Shown: in pieces, positions 45,944 to 56,639 of the stretch
Numbering within the stretch: position 1 is the first letter of the stretch
Layout: the number at the start of each line of letters is the position of its first letter
NCBI RefSeq assembly: GCF_000517105.1
Contig: NZ_KI912148.1
Location: 2,482,448 to 2,546,447 of the forward strand
Length of the DNA: 64,000 bases
Origin: Fischerella sp. PCC 9605
Lineage (GTDB): Bacteria; Cyanobacteriota; Cyanobacteriia; Cyanobacteriales; Nostocaceae
Reading direction: 5' to 3'
Program-made: the position numbers and the translations under genes
The notes under the pieces: model-generated
Told to the model about the DNA's origin: nothing
What the model saw: the letters and a program-made list of their open reading frames with translations, nothing else
Databases searched by the model: none

Positions 45944-46652
45944 ATGAGACTGACTTAATACATAAAAACTCAGCAAGAGTGGGTGTAGGGTAGTTCGCTT
46001 CTGTAATTTCTAACCCTGCCCGCGTTAGCATACCTTGAATAATCCATGCAAACGTGCTGTGTTCCTCCCGTACATGCATTTGGTAATCTTGGACTGTCCA
46101 ACCCTCATCTTTGGGCTTTGCCGATCGCTCTATCCAATCATTAATCGAGGTTTCATACTCAGCGGGTGGAAATGAAAATATAACATCACGTAAGTAAAAA
46201 ATACCGCCGGGTTTCAGCATCGCAGCCATTCTCACCAAAGCAACTATCTTCCAGAAGTCTGGCAGAATATGAAGGGCAGCTTTTGTGATGACAAAATCAG
46301 CCAAATTGTTATTGTGTTTATAAGTTAAGAAACCAGCTTGGTGAAAATTGATATTGGTAGCACCTACTTTTTGAGCTTTTGAGCGAGCATAAGCCAGCAT
46401 ACTTTGCGAAATATCAACAGCATCTACAGAAGCCCCGTTGAGTGAAGCCTGAATTGCAAAGGTTCCTGTGCCTGCTGCGAGATCGATAACAGTATGCCCA
46501 GAAGAAATTCCCAGTCGCCTGACTAAAGCCTGCTCCTTTTCTGGGGTACTTGATGCTTGCCTACGATCAAAAGCTTCAACTTGGGCTATATCCTCAAAGT
46601 CAATGCCTGCCATCTTAGATTCATCGAAATACCAAGCAGGAAATGAAGCCAT
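45936..46652 (-). CDS. Class I SAM-dependent methyltransferase
   Basis: The 238-aa protein has motif I VIDLAAGTGTFAIQASL, motif II VDAVDISQSMLAYARSKA, and LADFVITKAALHILPDFWKIVALVRMAAMLKPGGIFYLRDVIFSF. It is a ubiE/BioC-like small-molecule methyltransferase; the acceptor cannot be inferred. The start is ATG at 46652. Convergent overlap with the CPBP gene is eight bases. Confidence 0.85.
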   Translation of the reverse strand: MASFPAWYFDESKMAGIDFEDIAQVEAFDRRQASSTPEKEQALVRRLGISSGHTVIDLAAGTGTFAIQASLNGASVDAVDISQSMLAYARSKAQKVGATNINFHQAGFLTYKHNNNLADFVITKAALHILPDFWKIVALVRMAAMLKPGGIFYLRDVIFSFPPAEYETSINDWIERSAKPKDEGWTVQDYQMHVREEHSTFAWIIQGMLTRAGLEITEANYPTPTLAEFLCIKSVSSI

Positions 46653-46839
46653 ATGATATTCGTCGCAATATAGATTTTGTTTGTAATCTAACCACTTTAG
46701 GGCATCGGTTGAAATAGCTCTGTAGAAAGATTAATTTCTGGTTTAAATTATGGTATTTCTCATAGTATGGCAGTAGCCAATCTTTTAGTATAGCGAATAT
46801 ATTAATATCAATTTCAACAATTTAAAAATCTTTAAACAC

Positions 46840-47964
46840 ATGAATTTCAGCGTCTGGATAAATAGATTGCTATTGATATCTCTGATGCTCATTACCCTGA
46901 TCGTTGTCATTGCGATCGGCAGAGTAAAACTACAACCAGATAGCAAAATCACATCAAATCCAAATTCAGAATATCCTGCTTGGAGTCCAGCAAATGTGCA
47001 AATGCAGGCGCTGAAAGAGCAAGAAGATAAACCTCAAGATTTATCTGAATCATCCGTCAAGTCCACTTCAACTCCCAATTCCAAGACACAAATTGAATCA
47101 GCTAACAAACAAGATGACAAACGTCAAGATTTGCCTGAATCATCAGTCAAGTCTATTGCAAATTCCAAGTCTAAGGCACAACTTAAATCAACAAGCAACC
47201 AAGGGAGTAAACTTCAAAAAATTCCTCGATACTCGTTCAAAATTACTGAAGCTTTTAAACAGTATACGCCCAGATATGAAGTTGCCTTGGCTCATCCAAG
47301 CAACTATGGAGAGCGTTATGTTACAGACATTAATGGTCAGTCTATTAACAATCAAGCAATCATAGTACTTCATGAGACTGGTGATTCTGCATCCAGCGCT
47401 ATTAACACCTTTCAAACAGCTCATGATGATGAGAATCAACAAGTGAGTTACCACGCCTTAATCACGCTAGATGGGACAGTTATTTATATAGTCCCGCCAG
47501 ACAAGCGAGCCTTTGGCGCAGGTAATTCAGTTTTTGATGGGCCGAATGGGTCGGAAACCATACAAACTAATCCAAATTTAGAGCCATCTGTGAATAATTT
47601 TGCTTATCATGTCTCTTTAGAAACACCACCGGAAGGTCGGAATCAAGAACCAACTCATCTAGGTTACACTGATGCTCAATATTATTCGCTGGCTTGGTTA
47701 ATAGCTCAAAGTCAGGTTCCTGATGCTCGTATTACTACTCACCGTGCAGTAGATCGTTCTGGTACGAGAATTGACCCAAGAAGTTTTGATTTTGATAAGT
47801 TTTTAGATTTACTTCATTCCTTCCGTCAACCGCTCGCCATCAATAGGGATAAAAAACAACAGGCAAAAATTGCTGTGTCAGAAATACTAGCTACTATTTT
47901 ATCCGAAAAAGAATGTAGAGACGCGAAATTTCGCGTCTCTACAAGGATTTTGGGTAACGCATAA
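46840..47964 (+). CDS. N-acetylmuramoyl-L-alanine amidase (Amidase_2), repeat-containing
   Basis: The 374-aa protein has an N-terminal membrane segment (RLLLISLMLITLIVVIAIG, about residues 9-27) and Ser/Lys/Asn-rich repeats (residues ~60-125). The Amidase_2 domain has His178 in IIVLHETG, SYHALITLDGTVIYIVP, and His301 in TTHRAVDRSGTRIDPRSFDF. It cleaves the MurNAc-L-Ala bond in the cell wall. The last ten residues (CRDAKFRVST, then RILGNA) derive from the palindrome at 47914. It is probably anchored in the inner membrane facing the periplasm. Confidence 0.88.
   Translation: MNFSVWINRLLLISLMLITLIVVIAIGRVKLQPDSKITSNPNSEYPAWSPANVQMQALKEQEDKPQDLSESSVKSTSTPNSKTQIESANKQDDKRQDLPESSVKSIANSKSKAQLKSTSNQGSKLQKIPRYSFKITEAFKQYTPRYEVALAHPSNYGERYVTDINGQSINNQAIIVLHETGDSASSAINTFQTAHDDENQQVSYHALITLDGTVIYIVPPDKRAFGAGNSVFDGPNGSETIQTNPNLEPSVNNFAYHVSLETPPEGRNQEPTHLGYTDAQYYSLAWLIAQSQVPDARITTHRAVDRSGTRIDPRSFDFDKFLDLLHSFRQPLAINRDKKQQAKIAVSEILATILSEKECRDAKFRVSTRILGNA
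47020..47215 (+). repeat. In-frame ~28-residue repeats in the amidase linker
   Basis: Two and a half units share KPQDLSESSVKS / KRQDLPESSVKS followed by NSK..Q.(E/K)S. They form a hydrophilic spacer between the membrane anchor and the enzyme. Confidence 0.8.
47914..47943 (+). repeat. Perfect 30-bp palindrome at the 3' end of the amidase gene
   Basis: Arms TGTAGAGACGCGAAA and the exact complement with no spacer. It lies wholly inside the coding frame, encoding CRDAKFRVST, and belongs to the 39503 family. Confidence 0.9.
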
Positions 47965-48076
47965 TTAATTTCTACCAGATGTCTATTGGTGATTGGTGAT
48001 TGGGGAAGAGGTAGTTTTCTTTCCCATTACCCATTACCACCTTTATGAATTCACATTAGACGTGATTTGAGAATAA

Positions 48077-49759
48077 TTAGCGACTAAAACTATATATTTT
48101 CTGCGTTTCCAGATGCTCACAACAAATTGAGGAAGGTAATGTACCGAAAGGAAACGTTTGTCGATCCAATTGCACTTGCAAATTACTTAAGGGATCGATT
48201 CCGGGAGAAATTAAAAATTCTAGCTTTTGGATGTAAGGTAAAGCCACTACGTAATCAAGAATTTGCCCGATCGCCTGTACGTAAGGATGACTTTTTTGCT
48301 TGTACCAATCATGAGCTGCCAGTCGCGGTTGGTCAAATCCTAAATGTACTGTTAAAGAAGGTTTGTCAAATAGAGCGATCGCCAAAGGACGTGCTTCTTC
48401 CTGCAACAGTAGATCGTGACTTTTCGCTAAATGCCGCAGTTTCTCCAAGCGTTCGTAGCGTTCTGCGATCACTTGTGGGTCGTCTTGCCAGTGTATGGCC
48501 ATTGTTACCAGATATGTCTGCAACAGCATGTGACCCAGCTTTTTCGCTTTTGTCGCTAGGTAATTGGAATTGTAGTTATTCGATTCAATCAATAGTGGCA
48601 CGCGATCGACTACTTCCAAGCTGTAGCCCTTCAAGCCAGCAATTTTACGGGGATTATTGGTAATCAAACGAATCTTATGTACGCCCAAGTCCATGAGGAT
48701 TTGCGCTCCCATACCATAGTCACGCAAGTCAGCAGGGAATCCCAACCGTTCGTTTGCCTCTACTGTATCTAGCCCCATATCCTGTAATGAGTAGGCTTTT
48801 AACTTATTAATTAGTCCAATTCCCCGTCCTTCTTGCCGCAGGTATACAACCACACCTTGACCCGCATTTTCAATCATTTTCAGGGCTGCTTGTAGCTGCA
48901 TCCGACAGTCACAACGCAGAGAACCCAGTGCGTCTCCTGTTAAACATTCGGAATGCATCCGCACCATTACAGGATTATTACCGAACTGCGAAGGATTTCC
49001 CTTGACAATGGCAACGTGTTCGGTGTTATCGAGGGTATGGTGGTAAGCGTAAATTTGGAAAAGACCAAACTGGGTGGGTAAGTCAGCAACAGTTTCGCGA
49101 ATAACAATGCGATCGTGCTGGAGGCGATAGCTAATTAAGTCCGCAATGCTAATAATTTTCAGATGATGATTCTTGGCATACTGGATTAACTGGGGTAATC
49201 GTGCCATTGAACCATCCGGGTTTTGAATTTCACAAATTACCCCAGCTGGATACAATCCAGCTAGTCGCGCTAAGTCAACAGCTGCTTCCGTATGACCTGC
49301 TCGTTTGAGCACACCTCCTTCCCTAGCGCGAATGGGAAAAATGTGACCCGGACGACGTAAGTCTGAAGCTTTTGTCGCTGGGTTAATTGCAACCTGAATC
49401 GTACGAGCGCGGTCCTCTGCGGAGATACCAGTAGAAACTCCCAAATTGGGCGCGGCGTCGATACTGACGGTGAAAGCAGTTTGGTTTGGATCTGTAATAT
49501 TGCTCACCATCAAGGGTAAGTCTAGTTCATCCAAACGCTCGCCTGTCATCGCCAGACAAATCAACCCCCGCGCTTCCACCGCCATGAAATTGATCGTGTC
49601 TGGAGTAGCAAATTGGGCAGCGCAAATCAAATCCCCTTCATTTTCTCGGTTTTCGTCATCTACTACCACAATGACACGGCCAGCTTTCAAATCTGCCAAA
49701 GCGGCGTCAATTGAATCAAATTCAAAGGCTTGGGTTGAAGTTGTCTTGGACTGAGACAC
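48077..49759 (-). CDS. ribBA: Bifunctional DHBP synthase / GTP cyclohydrolase II, RibBA
   Basis: The 560-aa protein has RibB features ([25 protein letters not shown], then [34 protein letters not shown]) in residues 1-~210, and RibA features ([23 protein letters not shown] zinc site, [24 protein letters not shown]) to ~410. The two activities supply both starting units of riboflavin. About 150 C-terminal residues form an additional domain of unknown role, as often seen in cyanobacterial RibBA. I saw no FMN riboswitch upstream. Confidence 0.95.
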   Translation of the reverse strand: MSQSKTTSTQAFEFDSIDAALADLKAGRVIVVVDDENRENEGDLICAAQFATPDTINFMAVEARGLICLAMTGERLDELDLPLMVSNITDPNQTAFTVSIDAAPNLGVSTGISAEDRARTIQVAINPATKASDLRRPGHIFPIRAREGGVLKRAGHTEAAVDLARLAGLYPAGVICEIQNPDGSMARLPQLIQYAKNHHLKIISIADLISYRLQHDRIVIRETVADLPTQFGLFQIYAYHHTLDNTEHVAIVKGNPSQFGNNPVMVRMHSECLTGDALGSLRCDCRMQLQAALKMIENAGQGVVVYLRQEGRGIGLINKLKAYSLQDMGLDTVEANERLGFPADLRDYGMGAQILMDLGVHKIRLITNNPRKIAGLKGYSLEVVDRVPLLIESNNYNSNYLATKAKKLGHMLLQTYLVTMAIHWQDDPQVIAERYERLEKLRHLAKSHDLLLQEEARPLAIALFDKPSLTVHLGFDQPRLAAHDWYKQKSHPYVQAIGQILDYVVALPYIQKLEFLISPGIDPLSNLQVQLDRQTFPFGTLPSSICCEHLETQKIYSFSR

Positions 49760-50404
49760 AGATGTTAGCTACCAAAAGTAAATTTTTTTAACAAATCCTT
49801 TTCGTTAAATTGTACCTTTTTTAGAAGGTCTGAGAGTGAGAGAAGCAATGATTTGTTGACACTCCCACATCTGCAAAGGGTGCGGTTGTTAGGCTTAACT
49901 TGCCTTTTGAAGTTCTTAGACTTTATGCTGATGAGATTTTTGTTCTTGCTTACGGGAAGCCACTAAACTTACGAAGGATTCCCCAAACATCTTCTTGATT
50001 GCAGCGTTTACCTAGGGTGTTGCAAAGTTTATATTATACCAAATTATGTTGTCAGTGCTGAGAATTATGCCCTTCCACAAAAGACAGCTACTAGTACAAG
50101 AAGGCAGAATGTAAAAAGCTGATATTATAAGCTCTTAGTCTATTTTAATGGTCTGATTCTTTCCTTAGTGATTTACTAGTTGGTTAGATTTGCTAGACTT
50201 CTTAATTCTGCTGTATGAGATCGCGAAAAAGTCTACCGCTAAAATTAGGTTTTAGTAATCAAATGTAGCAATGTTTCAACATTTATCAGGGGTTAGCATT
50301 CAACCTTCAGCCGTCATATGCTAAAAGCTAATGGCTTTGGGCTAAAGCGCCGATCGTTGATAGCTGACATGAGTTAACCAAAAGCGGATAAGGATCTTAT
50401 AATC
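49760..50404. other. Intergenic region between ribBA and argC
   Basis: 645 bases holding both divergent promoters. A 24-codon minus-strand frame (MFGESFVSLVASRKQEQKSH, about 49921-49995) is noted but too short to call. No FMN-type riboswitch core is evident. Confidence 0.5.
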
Positions 50405-51463
50405 ATGGGCAATTTTAGACGCGTACCCGTTGGGATTGTAGGCGCGTCAGGCTATGGCGGAGTTCAGTTGGTGCGTCTACTGATGGATCATCCAGAAGTA
50501 GAGCTGGTTTATTTAGGTGGCGATAGCAGTGCTGGAAAGCCGTTTGCGGATATCTATCCACATTTGGCTCATGCAGTTAATCTCTCGGTAGAAGCGGTAG
50601 ATCCAGAAATCATTGCTCACCGTTGTGAAGTAGTTTTTCTCTCTGTGCCAAATGGTCTGGCTTGCCAAATTGCTCCAAAATTACTAGAAAAAGGATGTAA
50701 AGTACTCGATTTGAGTGCTGATTACCGATTTAACAATCTGGCAACTTATACAGCTTGGTATGGTAAAGAGCGGCAAGATACTGCTACTGCTGCAACAGCG
50801 GTTTATGGACTACCGGAACTTTTCCGCGATCGCATTTCAGAAGCCCAGCTAATTGGCTGTCCTGGTTGCTATCCTACCGCCAGTCTGCTCGCACTTTCTC
50901 CGCTTCTCAAACAAGGGTTGATCGTTCCCGAAACAGCCATTATCGATGCCAAATCCGGCACCTCTGGCGGTGGACGGGAAGCCAAAATCAATATGTTACT
51001 AGCCGAAGCTGATAACTCACTGACAGCTTACGGTGTCGCCCGTCACCGCCATACACCAGAAATTGAGCAAATTTGTAGCCACCTGGCAGGTCACGAACTC
51101 ACCATACAATTTACTCCGCACCTGATCCCGATGGTGCGCGGCATTCTCGCAACAGTGTACGCGACATTACGCGATCCCGGTTTGGTAAGAGATGATCTCA
51201 TTACCATTTATAGAGCTTTCTACCGCAACTCTGCTTGGGTGAAAATTTGCGATCCCGGCACTTATCCCCAAACCAAATGGGCTTGTGGCAGCAATCTTTG
51301 TTATATCGGTATAGAAGTTGACCCACGTACGGGTCGCGCGATCATCATGTCAGCGATTGATAACCTAATCAAAGGACAAGCAGGTCAAGCAATTCAGTGT
51401 ATGAATATCATGATGGGTTGGGATGAGACTTTGGGCTTACCGAAGTTAGGATTTTATCCTTAA
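50405..51463 (+). CDS. argC: N-acetyl-gamma-glutamyl-phosphate reductase
   Basis: The 352-aa protein has the NADP-binding [17 protein letters not shown], the active-site Cys155 in [16 protein letters not shown], and [25 protein letters not shown] and [13 protein letters not shown]. It performs the third step of arginine synthesis. Length is typical. The ATG follows AAGGATCTTATAATC, with AAGGA about 9 bases upstream. It is not in an arg operon. Confidence 0.97.
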   Translation: MGNFRRVPVGIVGASGYGGVQLVRLLMDHPEVELVYLGGDSSAGKPFADIYPHLAHAVNLSVEAVDPEIIAHRCEVVFLSVPNGLACQIAPKLLEKGCKVLDLSADYRFNNLATYTAWYGKERQDTATAATAVYGLPELFRDRISEAQLIGCPGCYPTASLLALSPLLKQGLIVPETAIIDAKSGTSGGGREAKINMLLAEADNSLTAYGVARHRHTPEIEQICSHLAGHELTIQFTPHLIPMVRGILATVYATLRDPGLVRDDLITIYRAFYRNSAWVKICDPGTYPQTKWACGSNLCYIGIEVDPRTGRAIIMSAIDNLIKGQAGQAIQCMNIMMGWDETLGLPKLGFYP

Positions 51464-51474
51464 TCAGAGTGAAT

Positions 51475-52831
<1,357 letters not shown>

Positions 52832-53449
52832 CTATGTTTTTGTCCTTTTTTTGAGTGCGTTCTTACCGCTAAACACAAACAATTCAGTGGTTGACCCGAC
52901 GATCTAGCATAGGCTGTAGAGGGGATGGTTGAGGCAGAGATTAAGGAAGATTTTTACTCTAGGCGCTAGGGAGTTATTGGTTTTTGATTGCTAACTACTA
53001 ATACCAATTATCTGTAACAATGCACTATTTATATAGCCCAAACCCTAGAAGGGTTGGGCTATAAGAACTAAGCCCGCCTGCGCGGGCTATATTCAGAACA
53101 TATTCGATAGATAAAGGGTACAACCACTAACTACTAACCACTCACTAGCCCCTAACCTCTCAGTTTCTGTCTGTCAAACCACAGATAAACACAAATGCAC
53201 ACCGATAAATTAGGGATGAGTTGTTTGTTGTTTGTTGGTAGTTGGTTGGTACTTAACAACTAATAACAGTTAAACCTAGTCCTTCACGAGTTCCTCATCT
53301 TTTACCTCTAGCCTGCAAATAGTACTCTGTCAACTGCAATTGAAAGTTTGTCAAAACTCCAGGCGATCGCTTTGAGAATTTCCTCTGTCAGTCTCAAGCT
53401 ATCAATTTCAACCGCACAGAGTAGTCTATCCATTACAGAGAGAAAAACT
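52832..53449. other. Intergenic region with two hairpins
   Basis: Divergent spacer between eno and the radical SAM gene. It contains a long imperfect palindrome (53032-53063) and a short GC hairpin (AGCCCGC/GCGGGCT, 53071-53088), then short TTGTTTG repeats near 53220. The eno promoter lies at the left. Confidence 0.6.
53032..53088. repeat. Double hairpin repeat
   Basis: Arms TATAGCCCAAACCCT and AGGGTTGGGCTATA (53032-53063) are followed by AGCCCGC ctgc GCGGGCT. Both carry AGCCC ends; such elements are dispersed in filamentous cyanobacterial genomes. Confidence 0.75.
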
Positions 53450-54076
53450 ATGACCCAAAGTAAAACCGACTCATACATGAAACTGATGCAGATTCCCGCC
53501 GGTTATCTCAACATTATGGGCTATGTAGATGAATCTGAGGTGAATGGCCCTGGATGTCGTGCTGTAGTCTGGGTACAGGGATGCTTGCGGGAATGTCCAG
53601 GCTGCTTTAATACAGAATCTTGGTCATTTGAGATTAATCAACTAGTATCTGTTGATAGTCTTGCCGAAAAAATTCTCAGCAATCCTCGCAATCAAGGGGT
53701 GACTTTTTCTGGTGGCGAACCCTTTTGGCAAGCACCTGCACTGGCAAGCCTGGCCCGCAAAGTCAAAGCAGCTGGACTAAATGTGATGTCATTTAGTGGT
53801 TTTACTTTAGAGCAATTGCAATCTGAGTATGCTCCAGCTGGTTCTAAAGATTTATTAGAGCAGTTAGATATCCTGATTGATGGTCCCTACATCCAATCGC
53901 TAGCGATTAACTCTCCCGACTCTCCTGTTTCGTCCAGCAATCAACGGGTTCACGTTTTTAATCCAGCCTTAAAAGACCAGATTTCCTGGGCAAGCGACCA
54001 GATAGAGATTCATATTTTTAAGGATGGTAGCCGACTGATCACTGGCTATCGAGGAAGGCTTGAACTGGGAGAATGA
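53450..54076 (+). CDS. Radical SAM activating-enzyme-like protein (NrdG/PflA type)
   Basis: The ATG at 53450 (208 aa, MTQSKTDSY) is preferred over an upstream TTG at 53348 because AGAGAG precedes it at good distance. The [4Fe-4S] motif is CLRECPGCF, preceded by RAVVWVQG, and the second motif is GVTFSGGEPFWQ; ILIDGPY is typical of NrdG. The size and layout match activases of glycyl-radical enzymes, but no nrdD or pflB is in the window, so the target is unknown. Confidence 0.85.
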   Translation: MTQSKTDSYMKLMQIPAGYLNIMGYVDESEVNGPGCRAVVWVQGCLRECPGCFNTESWSFEINQLVSVDSLAEKILSNPRNQGVTFSGGEPFWQAPALASLARKVKAAGLNVMSFSGFTLEQLQSEYAPAGSKDLLEQLDILIDGPYIQSLAINSPDSPVSSSNQRVHVFNPALKDQISWASDQIEIHIFKDGSRLITGYRGRLELGE

Positions 54077-54079
54077 GGA

Positions 54080-54175
54080 GTGGGAGATGGGAAGAGTGGG
54101 AGAGTGGGAGAGTGGGAGAGACGCGCCATGGCGCGTCTGGGGGAGTGGGGCTGTGGGAGAGTGGGGGAATAACTA
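54080..54175. repeat. GTGGGAGA array with GACGCGCCATGGCGCGTC palindrome
   Basis: GTGGGAGA/GTGGGGGA units flank an 18-bp perfect palindrome at 54120-54137. This intergenic copy has the same arrangement as the insertion in the S66 peptidase gene. Confidence 0.9.
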
Positions 54176-54248
54176 CTAACTACTAACCACTTGCAGATTA
54201 AAATATCAACTGAATCATCACAAAAAATTACTGCAACCGGAGATAGTT

Positions 54249-54680
54249 ATGCGACTCCTACACACAATGCTGCGTGTTGGCAATTTGGAAGAATCGCTGA
54301 GGTTCTACTGTAATGTTTTGGGGATGAAGCTACTACGGCGAAAAGATTATCCAGGGGGAGAATTTACTCTTGCTTTTATTGGTTATGGTGACGAAAGCGA
54401 CAATACCGTCATTGAACTCACTTATAACTGGGGTGTGGAAAAATATGATTTAGGCAACGCTTACGGCCATATCGCCATTGGAGTCGATGATATTTATGCT
54501 ACCTGTGATGAAATCAAAAAACGTGGTGGTAAGGTGGTGCGGGAACCAGGACCAATGAAACATGGTTCTACAGTAATTGCTTTTGTAGAAGACCCAGATG
54601 GGTATAAAGTAGAACTTATTGGGCTGGGTACTCAAGGTTCTGCTGTGAAACAGGAAGAACAAAAACTTGTGGCTCAGTAA
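54249..54680 (+). CDS. gloA: Lactoylglutathione lyase (glyoxalase I)
   Basis: The 143-aa protein has the metal ligands His5, Glu56, His74 and Glu122, the same numbering as the E. coli enzyme, plus [19 protein letters not shown] and [13 protein letters not shown]. It converts the methylglyoxal-glutathione hemithioacetal to lactoylglutathione. CCGGAG lies 7 bases before the ATG. The SLH porin gene begins 28 bases after its stop, perhaps co-transcribed. Confidence 0.96.
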   Translation: MRLLHTMLRVGNLEESLRFYCNVLGMKLLRRKDYPGGEFTLAFIGYGDESDNTVIELTYNWGVEKYDLGNAYGHIAIGVDDIYATCDEIKKRGGKVVREPGPMKHGSTVIAFVEDPDGYKVELIGLGTQGSAVKQEEQKLVAQ

Positions 54681-54708
54681 TTCTGAGGCAGAATCGCGGG
54701 AGATACAA

Positions 54709-56421
54709 TTGAGCGTCAAGCAATGCCGACAGCAAAGGATTTGTTCGCCAAAATTCCTAGCGGGGAGTTTAGTCGGTTGGGGCGTTTTCAGCCAAACGTG
54801 CTTACCTTCAAGAGCAGATTCTTTGCTACCTCAACAGTTGCCAGAGACTAACAGTTCTGACTCAAGCTTACAAGCAGCTATCCCTGAGGTTGATACAGCC
54901 ACTCAGGTAGAAGTATCGCCTCCAGAAACCGATACTACTTCTTGGCAAACTGAGTTCTCACCGACTGCAAACTCTGAGTCATTAGCGATAAACGAGGTGA
55001 GTAATCTTGACATCGATTCTGATTTATTAACACAGCAAACTTCGGTTTCGCAGTTGTCTGATGTCATGCCCACAGACTGGGCTTATCAGGCATTGCGATC
55101 GCTCATGGAAAAATATGGTGTCATCTCTGGCTATGCAGATGGCACCTTTCATGGTAATCTTCCCATCAGCCGTTACGAGTTCGCCGCAGCCCTTGCTGCT
55201 ACCCTAGATAAAGTGGAGAGTTTGATTGGTGATACTTTGAGCGATCGCTATATCCAAGAAGACATGATTGTCTTACGGCGGTTGCAAAAAGAATTTCGTT
55301 CGGCTTTGGATGACTTGCAGCAGCGTGTTGATGGCTTAGAAGCACGCAGCAGCGAACTACAGGCACATCAATTTTCTACTACTACGAAACTGCATGGTGA
55401 AGCAATTATTGCCCTCACCGATGGTACTGATGCAAATAAGACTGTAGTCTCTCGTTCGCGATTAACTTTTTCTACTAGCTTTAATCAAAAAGATTTACTG
55501 GTAACTCAGCTAGAAGCTGGTAACAATGGTGGTGATGCCATTGGTTTGGCGCAAAAAGAAGAGGAAAACCTGCTGGGAACTAGTGGTGTCATCGCCAATG
55601 GCGGCGGACTTGATTACGCGGAAGTAGAATCTGATGTCAAGCTGAGACGCTTACACTATACCTTTCGTCCTTCCCAAGATGTGGCAGTCACGGTTGGTGC
55701 GAAAATGTCACCGCGAGATTTTATTGACCGTAACAAGTATGCCAATAACGAGGCTGTTGATTTTAGTTCTAGCTTTTTCTTGAATAATCCCCTGATTGTC
55801 CAAAATCAAATTGATCGCAATGGCGGTGCTGGTGCTGCTGTTCAGTGGAACCCAGGTGACGGTCAATTCACTGTGCGATCGCTCTATATCGCTGCCGATG
55901 CCAATCAACCAAATTCTACCAGCACCGAAGGCGGTTTATTTGGCGATCGCTATCAAGCAAGTGTGGAAGCTGAATACTCGCCTAGCGACAAGCTAGCATT
56001 CAGGCTGCAATATACAAATGCTCTCATTAATAATACTGACATTAATGCTTTTGGTTTTAATGCTGAGTATACCTTCAATCGCAATACAGGGATTTTTGGT
56101 CGCTTCGGATTTGGTAATTACAATGGAAACAATACGTCTATTAATGAGGATTTAGATCTACGTCCAGTGACCTGGGCGGTGGGTGTAGGTTTTCGTAATC
56201 TTCTGCTTCCCGGTACTGTTGCAGGTTTTGCCATTGGTCAGCCTTTTGTCAGCGAAGATTTAGGTAATGCCACCCAGACTAATTTTGAAGCATTCTACAA
56301 TTTGCAAATCAGCGACAACCTTAGTGTTACTCCCACATTCTCACTCGTAACAAACGCCGATAACGACAGTTCCAACGGTACTCTTTGGCAAACCACCCTC
56401 AGAACAGTATTTTCGTTTTAA
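54709..56421 (+). CDS. Iron-uptake-type porin with SLH domain (OprB family)
   Basis: I choose the TTG at 54709 (570 aa), because GGGAGA lies five bases upstream and it gives a signal peptide ahead of CLPSRADSLLPQQ. The SLH domain is VMPTDWAYQALRSLMEKYGVISGYADGTFHGNLPISRYEFAAALA (about residues 113-160), then a short coiled coil, then an OprB-type beta barrel ending in the outer-membrane-sorting phenylalanine (TVFSF). SLH porins are the main outer-membrane channels of cyanobacteria; several relate to iron or inorganic-ion uptake. The substrate is not determined. Confidence 0.88.
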   Translation: MSVKQCRQQRICSPKFLAGSLVGWGVFSQTCLPSRADSLLPQQLPETNSSDSSLQAAIPEVDTATQVEVSPPETDTTSWQTEFSPTANSESLAINEVSNLDIDSDLLTQQTSVSQLSDVMPTDWAYQALRSLMEKYGVISGYADGTFHGNLPISRYEFAAALAATLDKVESLIGDTLSDRYIQEDMIVLRRLQKEFRSALDDLQQRVDGLEARSSELQAHQFSTTTKLHGEAIIALTDGTDANKTVVSRSRLTFSTSFNQKDLLVTQLEAGNNGGDAIGLAQKEEENLLGTSGVIANGGGLDYAEVESDVKLRRLHYTFRPSQDVAVTVGAKMSPRDFIDRNKYANNEAVDFSSSFFLNNPLIVQNQIDRNGGAGAAVQWNPGDGQFTVRSLYIAADANQPNSTSTEGGLFGDRYQASVEAEYSPSDKLAFRLQYTNALINNTDINAFGFNAEYTFNRNTGIFGRFGFGNYNGNNTSINEDLDLRPVTWAVGVGFRNLLLPGTVAGFAIGQPFVSEDLGNATQTNFEAFYNLQISDNLSVTPTFSLVTNADNDSSNGTLWQTTLRTVFSF

Positions 56422-56442
56422 ATTGGGGATGGGGATTGTCTA

Positions 56443-56515
56443 TTGTTAGTAGTTAGTAGTTAGTGGTTAGTGGTCAACAATTAACTACTAACTACTATCC
56501 ACTAACCACTATCCA
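56443..56515. repeat. TTAGTAG and ACTAACT inverted heptamer arrays
   Basis: GTTAGTA units followed by their inverse ACTACTAACC units form a long imperfect hairpin just downstream of the porin gene, so they could act as a processing or termination structure. Confidence 0.85.
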
Positions 56516-56600
56516 GTCTCAAATTGCAACCGTAGATACAAGCAGATGCAGCAAAATGATGCTTGGATAGTAATTTGGGGCAAGCATGTCCATACTTTAA

Positions 56601-56632
56601 GATCCAAAATCTAAAATCTAAAATCTAAAATC
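56601..56632. repeat. AAAATCT heptamers upstream of clpB
   Basis: Four AAAATCTA-type units end eight bases before the clpB start codon, occupying the position of the ribosome-binding site. Confidence 0.85.
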
Positions 56633-56639
56633 GTTAAAG

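Noticed and set aside
48127-48663. 178-codon plus-strand frame opposite ribBA
   Set aside because: Antisense to the RibBA C-terminal region, which is in a consistent frame with conserved motifs upstream.
49760-50404. FMN riboswitch ahead of ribBA
   Set aside because: I could not find the conserved RFN core on the minus strand upstream of the start.
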